From: Ignavibacteria bacterium
GTDB lineage: Bacteria > Bacteroidota > Ignavibacteria > UBA10030 > SZUA-254
DNA: 37,999 bases
Assembly: GCA_003235555.1 (NCBI GenBank)
Contig: QJVY01000017.1
Location: forward strand, 1 to 37,999
Direction: 5' to 3'
Part shown: in pieces, positions 1-7,733 of the stretch
How positions within the stretch are numbered: position 1 is the first letter of the stretch
Layout: every line of letters begins with the position of its first letter
Made by a program: the position numbers and the translations under genes
The notes under the pieces: model-generated
Database searches by the model: none
The model's input: the letters and a program-made list of their open reading frames with translations, nothing else
Told to the model about the DNA's origin: nothing

Positions 1-1567
1 AAAGAGCTCGATTGTTTGTAAGGGCGATAAAACCATTGTGCGCCTGGAACAACGGTGAGATGTCGTTGTACGATAGAGAGAAGTACGCATCCCGACCCGA
101 TGAACCCACCTGAAGTGTGGTCGCATAACCATTGAGGATTTCGCCGTCGTAGGTTGCCGATTTCTGTGTCGAGCCGTACATCCGCGTATCAGAGAAGATC
201 GAGGGATCGTTTGGCTCTTCAGAGCGGGACAGATAGACAACACCCTTGAACGAGTAGTTCTCCCAAAACCTGAAGCCCCAATCCGTCCCGACAACCAGAT
301 TGGATCCTGAACCGCTCAGATGCCGGGTGGACGCCAGTCCACCTATGAACGAGGCGTCTCCGAAACTGTATTGTACCCTCGCCATGTTCACGAGAGAAGT
401 GCGGCCGGTTTCCGCGAAGTCGCTTTCCTCCTCACCGGGGACGAGCAGATTCGTGTTTCGGTCCGAAGCCGACAAGACAGCATAGGACAATGCCCCGGTT
501 TTTCCGATCACCTTCCCGGCGACGAGGGGATCGTTGACGGTCCGTGAGTAGAAAACTCGCAAAGGAGGTCCACCAACCCCCTGGATGCTCGGCTGAAATA
601 GCTCCGATCCTTCGAGGAAGAACGGCCGGCGTTCCGGATAGAACAGCGCGAACGTGGTATTGACACTGATCAGCGAGGCATCCGACTCGATCTGGCTGAA
701 ATCGGGATTGATCACGCCTTCCAACGCCAGGTCGGGTGTCGGTAATACCTTCAGTCCGATTCCCGCGCGTCCAAGCAGTTTCTCCTCCTGGAAGCCGGCG
801 GCCGGATCGCTCCAATTTGCAAGACTGCCACGTTGCGTCCCGATCAAATAGGGGAGCACATCCACAGCCATCGTGGATCGGATCCCCTCGACTCCCTCGA
901 CCGATATCATCTGACAAAGGAGACACGGATTGTTCCTGTCCCACGGATGGGGTGTATACGTCGCGCGCGTTTCCCGGGGATAGCCGCGGCTGAGATAGAC
1001 GTTCCACGTCTGTTCTTCTTTGTCCGGAAACAGGATGCTGCTGAAAGGAATCGCCATCTCAACGGTCCATGAAGAATCGTTCATTGAGGCGGCAGAGTAC
1101 CAGACCAATTCATACGAGATGTCTTCAGAGTGCCCTCCGGCACTCTGAGAAATCACTCCATCCGCCTGGATGTTGCGCGGATTCACGACAAAATCATACG
1201 CCTTCTGCTGATCACCATATGTATCGAGGATCATCGATACGAAGTCGTCTTGCCACACATTGTCACGGTCGGCCACATGTGCTCTGAGTTGTGACATATC
1301 CGAGTCGTAGCATACGAACGAAACAAAGAGGTGCTCGTCAGTGTATGCCATTCGTATCGCGGTCATTTGTCGTGCCGGGACATTTTCTGCGGGATCGACC
1401 TCCAGCCCGGCGAATATGGGTGTGGTTCGCGCCCACCCGGGATCAGATAATGATCCGTCGAGGTCGATCGGCTCGGACAGGCGTGCCGCTGATATCGTGT
1501 ATTGGGCTCCCGCCCTGACGGATGCTGAGAGCAGGAGAACGATGACCAAAGTTAATACTCTAATCAT
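1..1567 (-). CDS. DUF5916 outer-membrane protein with N-terminal CBM9-like domain (3' end truncated by window)
   Basis: The reading frame is open from the ATG at 1567 to the left edge, giving about 522 codons without a stop. Residues 1-22 form a signal peptide (MIRVLTLVIVLLLSASVRAGA). About residues 30-215 look like the CBM9-like domain found at the front of DUF5916 proteins (EPIDLDGSLSDPGW, DDFVSMILDTYGDQQ, WTVEMAIPFSSILFP). The segment NPDFSQIESDASLISVNTTF followed by FYPERRPFFLEGSELF is the characteristic start of the DUF5916 barrel. A CLLC pair follows the CBM9-like part (DRNNPCLLCQ). AAAGGG lies 5 bases before the start. Complete family members are usually over 700 residues, so a C-terminal part is missing. 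Function is unproven; these are outer-membrane barrels sometimes linked to carbohydrate or peptide uptake. Base composition is less GC-rich than the rest of the window. Confidence 0.88.
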   Translation of the reverse strand, partial: MIRVLTLVIVLLLSASVRAGAQYTISAARLSEPIDLDGSLSDPGWARTTPIFAGLEVDPAENVPARQMTAIRMAYTDEHLFVSFVCYDSDMSQLRAHVADRDNVWQDDFVSMILDTYGDQQKAYDFVVNPRNIQADGVISQSAGGHSEDISYELVWYSAASMNDSSWTVEMAIPFSSILFPDKEEQTWNVYLSRGYPRETRATYTPHPWDRNNPCLLCQMISVEGVEGIRSTMAVDVLPYLIGTQRGSLANWSDPAAGFQEEKLLGRAGIGLKVLPTPDLALEGVINPDFSQIESDASLISVNTTFALFYPERRPFFLEGSELFQPSIQGVGGPPLRVFYSRTVNDPLVAGKVIGKTGALSYAVLSASDRNTNLLVPGEEESDFAETGRTSLVNMARVQYSFGDASFIGGLASTRHLSGSGSNLVVGTDWGFRFWENYSFKGVVYLSRSEEPNDPSIFSDTRMYGSTQKSATYDGEILNGYATTLQVGSSGRDAYFSLSYNDISPLFQAHNGFIALTNNRAL

Positions 1568-1769
1568 GGATTCCCTTTTTGATTTGCTGAACGGGGTGTG
1601 CGTAATGCAAACAAGTACGTAAAAAACATCGATTTGTTACGATTTTGGGTAACTGGCCCAATTTGAGGGGGCAGGTGAGTTTGCGGCAGTTGAATCCTAT
1701 CTCTATATTTCTACGAGATGTTCAGGCGTAATTATCTTCTGGTTTACTTCTCTGAGTTTGGGCGTTCTT

Positions 1770-2030
1770 CTATGAAGGATATATGCCGCCATGGGAAAAA
1801 CTAATATATGCATTGGCCGAATACGGGGGCTGGTCACTCGCGAGTAAATGGCGGAGGGAGTGGAAATGGAGCCCCTTCCTCGAGAGGCCAGTCAGGTCAA
1901 TGTATCGTTTAAACAGGTGCGTACGCCGACTCTCACCGATTAGTTGATACCGTAAAGTGAAGACGTATTCATTCTGCCTCTTCCCATGACGTGACCGTAA
2001 AAGGTGGAAGACTGAACTCCCGCGTCGCAC
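1770..2030 (-). pseudogene. Tyrosine recombinase (phage integrase) remnant
   Basis: An 86-codon frame opening at a GTG contains the pattern of a XerC/D-type catalytic domain. EYVFTLRYQLIGES is followed by HLFKRYIDLTGLSRKG and then LHFHSLRH, the conserved HxLRH box carrying the active-site His and Arg. The upstream domain with the first catalytic Arg is missing. After LRHLLAS the expected segment (helix, LGH box, tyrosine nucleophile) is absent: the frame continues with unrelated residues to a stop. A stop codon also lies a few codons upstream of the GTG. This is a decayed C-terminal fragment, not a working integrase. It lies in low-GC sequence next to the DUF5916 gene, suggesting the scar of an integrated element. 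Confidence 0.72.
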
Positions 2031-2082
2031 TCTTGTAACTCATCCCCGGTATGGTTACATTGTCCTGTCATCAATGCCGTGA

Positions 2083-2099
2083 GCGGCCCCGCGGGCCGC
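2083..2099. repeat. GC-rich hairpin between recombinase remnant and glycosylase gene
   Basis: GCGGCCC and GGGCCGC form perfect 7-bp arms around a CGC loop. There is no T-tract, so a terminator role is only possible. It coincides with the change from low-GC sequence on the left to high-GC sequence on the right. Confidence 0.45.
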
Positions 2100-2163
2100 G
2101 CATCACCGGCCGCCCGTCACGATTCATCCCGCGTCGTTCATACAGTACACATCGGGAATACCC

Positions 2164-2760
2164 ATGCTGCCTGAAATACTGACACGCAACCTTCGCGTAC
2201 TCTTCGTCGGGACGACCGTCTCCCGGACTTCCAATGACCTGGGGTTTTACTACCTCGGCCCGAACAACCGGTTCTGGGGGCTCCTCGAGTATGCCGGCAT
2301 CACGCCGGAACCCGTGGTCACCCCGCAGGAGCGCAAGATCCTGGTGGATACGTTCAAGACGCACGCCCTGAACGATATGTACAAAAAACTCTTCTTCGAA
2401 AAGAAGGAGGCTGCGCTGGCGAAACACCGCATCGGCCTGACGGACCTCAACCGCCGCCGCGTCGTCAGCAATGACGACGAGCCGGGCGCGAAACCGACCG
2501 CCGATGACGTCGGGAAGTTCATCCGGAAGGTGGAGAAATTCTCGCCGGAGGTCGTCGCGTTCACGGCGGGGATGGAAATTTTCGAGGGTTGTTTCAAACC
2601 CCTCTATCCGTCCGCCAGCCGCAACCGGGGGAAACAGGATTTCATGATCGGCGGGTCGGAGGTCTGGCTGATGGGCAGTCCCAGCGGACGCGTCAGGGAT
2701 ACCGAGGCCCTCGAGCAGGTGTTCGAGGACCTTGCGGAGCGGATCAGGGCCGCCGCCTGA
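2164..2760 (+). CDS. Divergent Mug/TDG-like uracil-DNA glycosylase superfamily protein
   Basis: This 198-residue protein has the architecture of mismatch-specific (G:T/U) DNA glycosylases. A first strand LRVLFVG leads into a segment ending LGPNNRFWGLLEYAGI, matching the Mug pattern G-x-F-x-PGNRFW near residues 13-45. The C-terminal GSPSGRVR box (about residues 170-177) stands in place of the Mug NPSGLSR loop, and LTDLNRR matches the middle 'GLTDLV' motif. In Mug/TDG the first loop reads GINPG and its Asn positions the catalytic water; here it reads GTTVS with no Asn. The protein may therefore be inactive, have another specificity, or belong to a sister family. Start is the ATG at 2164, with a weak GGGAAT upstream. 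It is transcribed with the two following genes. Confidence 0.7.
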   Translation: MLPEILTRNLRVLFVGTTVSRTSNDLGFYYLGPNNRFWGLLEYAGITPEPVVTPQERKILVDTFKTHALNDMYKKLFFEKKEAALAKHRIGLTDLNRRRVVSNDDEPGAKPTADDVGKFIRKVEKFSPEVVAFTAGMEIFEGCFKPLYPSASRNRGKQDFMIGGSEVWLMGSPSGRVRDTEALEQVFEDLAERIRAAA

Positions 2761-2808
2761 ACCGCATTGACCCTGCCGGTTCCGTCGAACCCGACAAAGG
2801 AGAACCTG

Positions 2809-3396
2809 ATGAATGCGAAAATGATCGTCGTCCTGGCCGCTTTCCTGTGGTGTGCATTCACCACGTCCGCCCAGGTCCGGACGGAGGAAACCCGCGTCAC
2901 CGTCGATTCATTGAAAGGCGACACCACCTACACAAAATCGGTCACGATCTCGGAGAGTGAGGACATTACGCCCCGCAACTCGATGATCGTCATCAATCCG
3001 CTGAAATTTTTCCTCTTCTATAATATCACCTACATCCACAAATTTTCCCCCGCGATGGCGGGAGGGGTGGGATTCCAGGTCCCCACGCTCTCTGGCCTGG
3101 ACGGCTTCGGCGTGAGCGCCGAGCTCCGGCTCCACCCTTCGGGGAAGTCCCTCCGGGGGTTCTACGTCGCGCCGAATTTTTCATACAACCACCTCACCAG
3201 CGGTGACGTGGAATCCTCACCCTCTTCGGTCGGGGTGCTGGTCGGCTGGCAGTGGTTCCCGGGTGACGAGTTCGCGATGGGCCTGGGACTGGGTGTGGAT
3301 TACTATGTCGGTTCGGTTTCCGACAAGAGCCACGATTTCAGCAGTTACGACGGCACGGCGCCGCTGGTACGTTTCGACATCGGCTACGCGTGGTGA
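2809..3396 (+). CDS. Small outer-membrane beta-barrel protein, unknown function
   Basis: The ATG at 2809 is preferred because AAAGGAG lies 5 bases upstream and the product then begins with a clean signal peptide, MNAKMIVVLAAFLWCAFTTSAQ. An in-frame start at 2767 would bury it. The mature protein (about 170 residues) shows a short acidic and threonine-rich linker, then alternating aromatic and small residues typical of an eight-strand barrel: INPLKFFLFYNITYIHKF, GGVGFQVPTL, GFYVAPNFSYNHL, GVLVGWQWFPGDEF, LGLGVDYYVGS. It ends in an aromatic residue (RFDIGYAW), as outer-membrane barrels do. No enzymatic motif is seen. The stop is 2 bases from the ATG of the YchF-like gene, so the two are probably co-transcribed. 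Confidence 0.75.
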   Translation: MNAKMIVVLAAFLWCAFTTSAQVRTEETRVTVDSLKGDTTYTKSVTISESEDITPRNSMIVINPLKFFLFYNITYIHKFSPAMAGGVGFQVPTLSGLDGFGVSAELRLHPSGKSLRGFYVAPNFSYNHLTSGDVESSPSSVGVLVGWQWFPGDEFAMGLGLGVDYYVGSVSDKSHDFSSYDGTAPLVRFDIGYAW

Positions 3397-3398
3397 AC

Positions 3399-4484
3399 AT
3401 GCAGATCGGGATCGTGGGCCTGCCATTCTCGGGAAAGTCAACCCTCTTCCAGACCATCACCAGGACGCACATCGACCCGGCGGCGCTCGCGCGGTCGGAG
3501 AGCCACCAGGCGATGGTCAGCGTTCCTGACGCCCGGCTCGACCGGATGACCGAAGTCTTCAATCCGAAAAAAACCGTCCACGCGGTGATCGAGTTCGTCG
3601 ACGTCGTGGGTTTGAGCAGGGGGGACGCGGGGTCCACGCAGTTCACGACCAAATTCCTCGCGGACGTGAAGACCAACGACGCGCTGGTTCAGGTCGTCAG
3701 GCTCTTCGCCGACGAAACGGTGGCACACCCGGACGGGCCGGTCGACCCCCTTCGTGATGTTTCGAGTTTCGAAACCGAGTTCATGCTCTCCGACATGGCG
3801 ATCATCGAGACGCGGATCGAACGGATCAGGAAAAACCTGCAGAAAGCGGGCGACGAGGTGGGGAAGCGCGAACTGCCGGTGCTCGAACGCTGCAATGACC
3901 TGCTGCAGGCGGGCACACCGCTCAGGAACGCGGAATTCACGAAGGAGGAGGGGGCGATCCTGAAGACCTACCAGCTCCTCACCGCGAAGCCGATGCTCAT
4001 CGCGCTGAACGGCGACGAGACGCAGGTCGGTTCCATTGAAGAGATTGCCGGGAAAATCCGGGCCGCGCACGGCGGTCCGAACGTGAAAGTCCTGGGATTT
4101 TTCGGAAAGATCGAGCTGGAGATGTCTGAACTTTCAAAAGAAGAGGCCGCGGTCTTCATGACCGAATATGGGATCCGGGAATCGGCGCTGGACACGCTGC
4201 TGAGGGAGGCGTACGACCTGCTCGGTCTTCAGTCGTTTTTCACCGTGGGCGAGGACGAGTGCCGGGCGTGGACCATCAGGAAAGGGATGACGGCCCAGGA
4301 GTCGGCGGGGGTCATCCATTCCGATTTCGTGACCAAATTCATCCGGGCGGAGGTCGTGCATTACGACGACTTCGTCGCCAACGACGCGTCGTTCGCAAAA
4401 GTCAAGGAGAAGGGCCTTTGGCGGCTGGAGGGGAGGGAATACGTCGTCCGGGAGGGCGACATTATTTCGATCCGGCACGGGTAG
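3399..4484 (+). CDS. YchF/OLA1-type GTPase/ATPase, divergent paralogue
   Basis: The 361-residue product matches the length and domain order of YchF: N-terminal G domain, internal helical hairpin, C-terminal TGS domain. The P-loop is GLPFSGKST (residues 7-15), where typical YchF has GLPNVGKST. EFVDVVGLSRGD stands for the G3 region, FLADVKTNDALVQVVRLF follows the family pattern, and the C-terminus (FFTVGEDECRAWTIRKGM, GVIHSDFVTKFIRAEVV, GDIISIRHG) is clearly a YchF TGS domain. The base-recognition loop reads LNGDE rather than the usual NVxE. The switch region is also altered, lacking the GLGNKFL box, so nucleotide preference cannot be assumed. YchF proteins act on ribosomes and stress responses. 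In-frame GTGs at 3390 and 3393 overlap the previous gene; the ATG at 3399 is simplest. Confidence 0.85.
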   Translation: MQIGIVGLPFSGKSTLFQTITRTHIDPAALARSESHQAMVSVPDARLDRMTEVFNPKKTVHAVIEFVDVVGLSRGDAGSTQFTTKFLADVKTNDALVQVVRLFADETVAHPDGPVDPLRDVSSFETEFMLSDMAIIETRIERIRKNLQKAGDEVGKRELPVLERCNDLLQAGTPLRNAEFTKEEGAILKTYQLLTAKPMLIALNGDETQVGSIEEIAGKIRAAHGGPNVKVLGFFGKIELEMSELSKEEAAVFMTEYGIRESALDTLLREAYDLLGLQSFFTVGEDECRAWTIRKGMTAQESAGVIHSDFVTKFIRAEVVHYDDFVANDASFAKVKEKGLWRLEGREYVVREGDIISIRHG

Positions 4485-4505
4485 GAGCTCCGGACGAGGA
4501 CGGGC

Positions 4506-5825
4506 CTACTCCACGGTGACGAACCCCTCCCGTGAGACCATTTCGAACACCGGCAGTTCCGTGACGTATGCCCCGGCCCCGAGCGACCGGAAGAGGTAGG
4601 GACCGAACGGCCGGAAGAGGAGACGGGCCCTCACGTTCCACACCCCGGCGGTCGGGGGGATGAAGGCGTATTCGGCGACCCGGGATTCGAAGGGGGCGAG
4701 GGTCCGGTTCACCAGAGAATCCAGTTCGAAGACATTGGACTCGTGTCCGTCCTTGTAGAGCGTCCCGTTGAAAATCGTGAGGAGGGTGTCCTCGTTCGGC
4801 CTGAGCGCGCTGTTGTTGTCCATCAGGTCGCCGTTCGCGTCGAGATATCCGCTCCTGCAGACAGTATCCTCCCCCTTCCACACCGTCACCTCGATCCACA
4901 TCTGCCTGTTGAAGAAGACCGACGTCGGAAGGTTATGGCCCGTTTTGTCGTTGGTGACGCGGACGCCGACGAGGAGGGTGTCGCCGGCGCCGCCCGGGAC
5001 CGGTGGCACGAGCTCCATCGACGCGGCGTTTTTCAGCAAAGAGTCCACCTCGGCCAACTGTTCCGCCTTCCCCGGGAAATCCGTGATCGCCACGTCCACA
5101 CCGGCGAACGAATGCCGGTGCAGGTCGCTGCGCACCGGCCCGGTCGGCGCCGCCCTCCCGGAATATTTCCGCATGTGGCAGTCCTGGCATTCCACCGACA
5201 TCCCGCCCCAGGCGCTGTTCTGCCATTCGGTGAAGGTCACTTCCACGGGAACGTCGTTGACCGTCAGGTCGTGGCACTGCCGGCAGACGTCCGACCGGTC
5301 GTAGTCGGAGTCGTACCCGTGTTCATGGGCGGAAGTGGGCTCCGGGTCGGTGAGCGTTCCGTATTTTACCGGCCCCGGCTCCACCGAGTAGCGGATCAGC
5401 TGGTCGGTCGACAGGAAGGGGGGACGGAGGACGTGACAGAGGTCGCAGGTGATCCCCTCCCTCACCAGCGGATCGAGATCGGGGAAATCGAACGTCGGTT
5501 TCGTGTTTCCGGTCAGGAACCCGACGGGGGCGTGGCACTGGAAACAGGTTTCCCCGAGTTTCCCCGCGGTGCTCTGCTGCAGGGAATTGTTCGCCAGCAT
5601 CCAGATCGGGTCCGCGGTCGAGTATTTGTGCATCGAGCCTTCCCATTCGGCGACGTACCGCGCGTGGCACGGTGCGCAGGCGTCCGCCGAACTGAAATCG
5701 GACAGGGCGTACGCCGCCGCGGGCGGGGGAGCGATGGCCGTTTCGTCCCTGCCGCACCCGGACGTCAGGCCCAGGGCGATGATGGCGGCGAAGGCGCGGA
5801 GCACGGCGATGTGATTGAAGGTCAT
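4506..5825 (-). CDS. Pentaheme c-type cytochrome lipoprotein (cytochrome c554-like) with C-terminal beta domain
   Basis: The 439-residue product has a lipobox (LTSGC, Cys24), so it should be exported and lipid-anchored. Five CXXCH heme sites are present: CAPCH (50-54), CFQCH (94-98), CDLCH (127-131), CRQCH (181-185) and CQDCH (213-217). The pattern AEWEGSMHKY after the first heme, and HRHSFAG after the fifth, are typical of the cytochrome c554/multiheme family, where the extra His residues serve as axial ligands. Residues from about 265 to the end have no heme sites and look like an immunoglobulin-like beta domain (DTLLVGVRVTNDKTGHNLPT). It lies 13 bases downstream of the propeller gene, with AGGGA overlapping that gene's stop, so the two form an operon. 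Likely role: extracytoplasmic electron transfer; substrate unknown. Confidence 0.88.
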   Translation of the reverse strand: MTFNHIAVLRAFAAIIALGLTSGCGRDETAIAPPPAAAYALSDFSSADACAPCHARYVAEWEGSMHKYSTADPIWMLANNSLQQSTAGKLGETCFQCHAPVGFLTGNTKPTFDFPDLDPLVREGITCDLCHVLRPPFLSTDQLIRYSVEPGPVKYGTLTDPEPTSAHEHGYDSDYDRSDVCRQCHDLTVNDVPVEVTFTEWQNSAWGGMSVECQDCHMRKYSGRAAPTGPVRSDLHRHSFAGVDVAITDFPGKAEQLAEVDSLLKNAASMELVPPVPGGAGDTLLVGVRVTNDKTGHNLPTSVFFNRQMWIEVTVWKGEDTVCRSGYLDANGDLMDNNSALRPNEDTLLTIFNGTLYKDGHESNVFELDSLVNRTLAPFESRVAEYAFIPPTAGVWNVRARLLFRPFGPYLFRSLGAGAYVTELPVFEMVSREGFVTVE

Positions 5826-5838
5826 GCGGATTGGATCC

Positions 5839-7275
5839 CTACGGTGAGACCGACAGCCCGGTCGGCATTTTCCCCACCTCGAGGACCCGGACGATACCGG
5901 CGAGGAGGTTGTCGATGACCACCACGTTTCCCACGAAATTGATGTTGTACCGCGGGACGAACGAGTGCCCGGAGTTCTCGTTCGAGACGAAGGTGTACCG
6001 TCCGTCGGGCGTGATGTCGCACCCGTGCGGGTAGTTGAACACCCGGGGCTCCGCGGGGGATTCGTAGACCTTCGCCACCCGGCGCAGTGGGATGCTGATC
6101 GCCGACACCGTGTGATCGCGCCGGTTGGTGACGTAGCAGAGCGTGTTGTCGGGTGTGAACTGCAGGTGCCAGGGCTGGTCCCCGACGGCGAAGGAGTCCA
6201 CCACCGTCATCGATGCCGTGCTGATCATCCGCACCTCCCGGGTCTCCGAGCAGGCGACGGCCAGGACCGAATCGTCGGGGGAGACCGCGAGTTCCATGGG
6301 CAGGTACCTCGGAGTCCCGGTCGGGTTGACGTCCCAGGCGAGCGGTATCGTTGCGACGACCGTATCGCCCGCCACGTCGATGACCGACACGTTGTCGGAC
6401 ATCATGTTCGCCGCGTAGACGGTCGTGCCGGCGTGGTTCATCCGGAGCCCGTGCGGCATGGACCAGAGGGTGATCTCCCCGACGAGGGCCATGGTCGCCG
6501 TGTTCACGACGGACAGTTTGTTGGTGAAAGCGGTGGTGAACTGCGAGACGTAGAGTTTCGACCCGTCGGGCGTGAGGGCGAGGAGGGCCGGGGCGCCGGG
6601 AATCGACGCCTTCCCCACGAGGGTGTCGGTCCGGGCATCGAACTTCCAGACCTCCCCCGCGTTGATCAGCGAGACGTACCAGTAGTCGTCGTTCGCGGTG
6701 ACGAAATGGGGGCCCTCGACGATCTGTGTGGAGCCGACGTCGATGATCCTCGTGACCAGAAGGTGTCCGGCGTCGATGATCGACACGTTGTCCTCACCCT
6801 GGTTCGGCACGTACACCCTCTTCGCGGTTCCCGCATAGGGGGCCGAGCCCGCGTCGTTCACCGCCCCTTCATCGATCCATCGCTTCAGGAAATTCACTTC
6901 TGCCGCGGTCGGCGTCGTCGCCGTAGGGGGATGGGATTTCCGGAGGGGCGTGCCGTCGAAGAGCAGGGTCAGGAGGCTGTTCCTCGCCCTCCGGCTGACG
7001 AGGACTTCTCCGTGGTCCGACCCAGCGATCATTCCGGTCCAGGAAGCGAGCGAGAGTCCCGCGGCCCGGTCAGCCGCGGAATGACATCCGGCAGTCGCGC
7101 AGTTGCCGGTCAGGATCGGCTGGACGTGCCGGGAGTAGACGATCGTCGTGATTGCACCGTAGTCGATGACCGCCACGGGGGATTCATTCTCCGAGCACCC
7201 CGGCGTGATGGCGAGCAGCGCAACGAGGAGTCTGGCGCCCGGGCGGGCGACGCTGTGGAATGTCCTGAACATCAT
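5839..7275 (-). CDS. Lipoprotein with monoheme cytochrome domain fused to YVTN-type beta-propeller
   Basis: Start is taken at 7275 (MMFRTF) because it gives a lipoprotein signal (AITPGC, Cys27) and has AGGAAC close upstream. The open frame continues further upstream to 7659 but that part is unlike protein. Residues about 40-130 are a small cytochrome module with an unusual CX4CH heme site (CATAGCH, 59-65) and the planctomycete-type ending FLKRWIDEGA. Where related modules have MP as distal ligand, this one has HPP (His115). About residues 140-478 form a seven-bladed propeller of YVTN repeats (KRVYVPNQGEDNVSIIDAG, DGSKLYVSQF, AGTTVYAANMMSDNVSVID, DNTLCYVTNRRDHTVSAI). It is first in an operon with the pentaheme cytochrome. 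Likely an extracytoplasmic redox or scaffold protein. Confidence 0.85.
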   Translation of the reverse strand: MMFRTFHSVARPGARLLVALLAITPGCSENESPVAVIDYGAITTIVYSRHVQPILTGNCATAGCHSAADRAAGLSLASWTGMIAGSDHGEVLVSRRARNSLLTLLFDGTPLRKSHPPTATTPTAAEVNFLKRWIDEGAVNDAGSAPYAGTAKRVYVPNQGEDNVSIIDAGHLLVTRIIDVGSTQIVEGPHFVTANDDYWYVSLINAGEVWKFDARTDTLVGKASIPGAPALLALTPDGSKLYVSQFTTAFTNKLSVVNTATMALVGEITLWSMPHGLRMNHAGTTVYAANMMSDNVSVIDVAGDTVVATIPLAWDVNPTGTPRYLPMELAVSPDDSVLAVACSETREVRMISTASMTVVDSFAVGDQPWHLQFTPDNTLCYVTNRRDHTVSAISIPLRRVAKVYESPAEPRVFNYPHGCDITPDGRYTFVSNENSGHSFVPRYNINFVGNVVVIDNLLAGIVRVLEVGKMPTGLSVSP

Positions 7276-7733
7276 GTGGTTCCTGAACTGTCCTGACTTG
7301 CCGGACGTGAAAAAAAGTCCGTCCGGGGGGAAATCCGTCGAATGTGATGAGTGCCGGTGGAAGTAAAGAACTGCGGGAGTGGTGAAATTTCCCGGTTTCG
7401 TGATGGGGACGCCGGGCACCGCTTCGGGCGGGTGGCCTGGTGTGGCGCGACTGATCGTCGCGCGTATGACATGAATGTACTCCATTTTACGCGGGCAGAC
7501 AAGTCCCGCACCGGTCCCGACTGACCGTGAATGTCGTGGAGGAACCGGAATCACGCCCCGGTTCGCGTCTCCGGCCATGAATGTCGGCCATCTCCCGAAT
7601 TTCTTTGAAATTGCGTGATTTTTCACCATTTTTACGATGGTGATGTTGATTCCCGGCACATTTTGGGGTGGATTTTATGACTATCCTGATGACGGGGGCA
7701 TTTCCGAGACGAATTATATTCAGGGTGTAGAAA
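7276..7733. other. Divergent intergenic region (propeller operon / phosphonate cassette)
   Basis: No protein-like reading frame is seen in these 458 bases. The region contains a 7-bp-arm dyad (separate entry), a CACCAT/ATGGTG hairpin at about 7626-7644, and a TATATT hexamer at 7715-7720 that could be a -10 element for the rightward cassette. No matching -35 is seen. If that -10 is real, the transcript would begin only a few bases before the dehydrogenase start. Confidence 0.5.
7445..7463. promoter_or_regulatory. Operator-like dyad in divergent intergenic region
   Basis: GCGCGAC and GTCGCGC form perfect 7-bp arms around TGATC. It lies about 170 bases before the propeller gene and 270 bases before the dehydrogenase gene. 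It could be a regulator site or just a hairpin; no regulator gene is adjacent. Confidence 0.3.

Noticed and set aside
5965-7296. 443-codon plus-strand frame opposite the propeller lipoprotein
   Set aside because: It is a shadow of a gene with clear signal peptide, heme site and propeller repeats, and has no motif of its own.
7276-7659. N-terminal extension of the propeller lipoprotein up to 7659
   Set aside because: The added 128 residues have no domain character and would place the lipoprotein signal internally. Start 7275 has a ribosome site.
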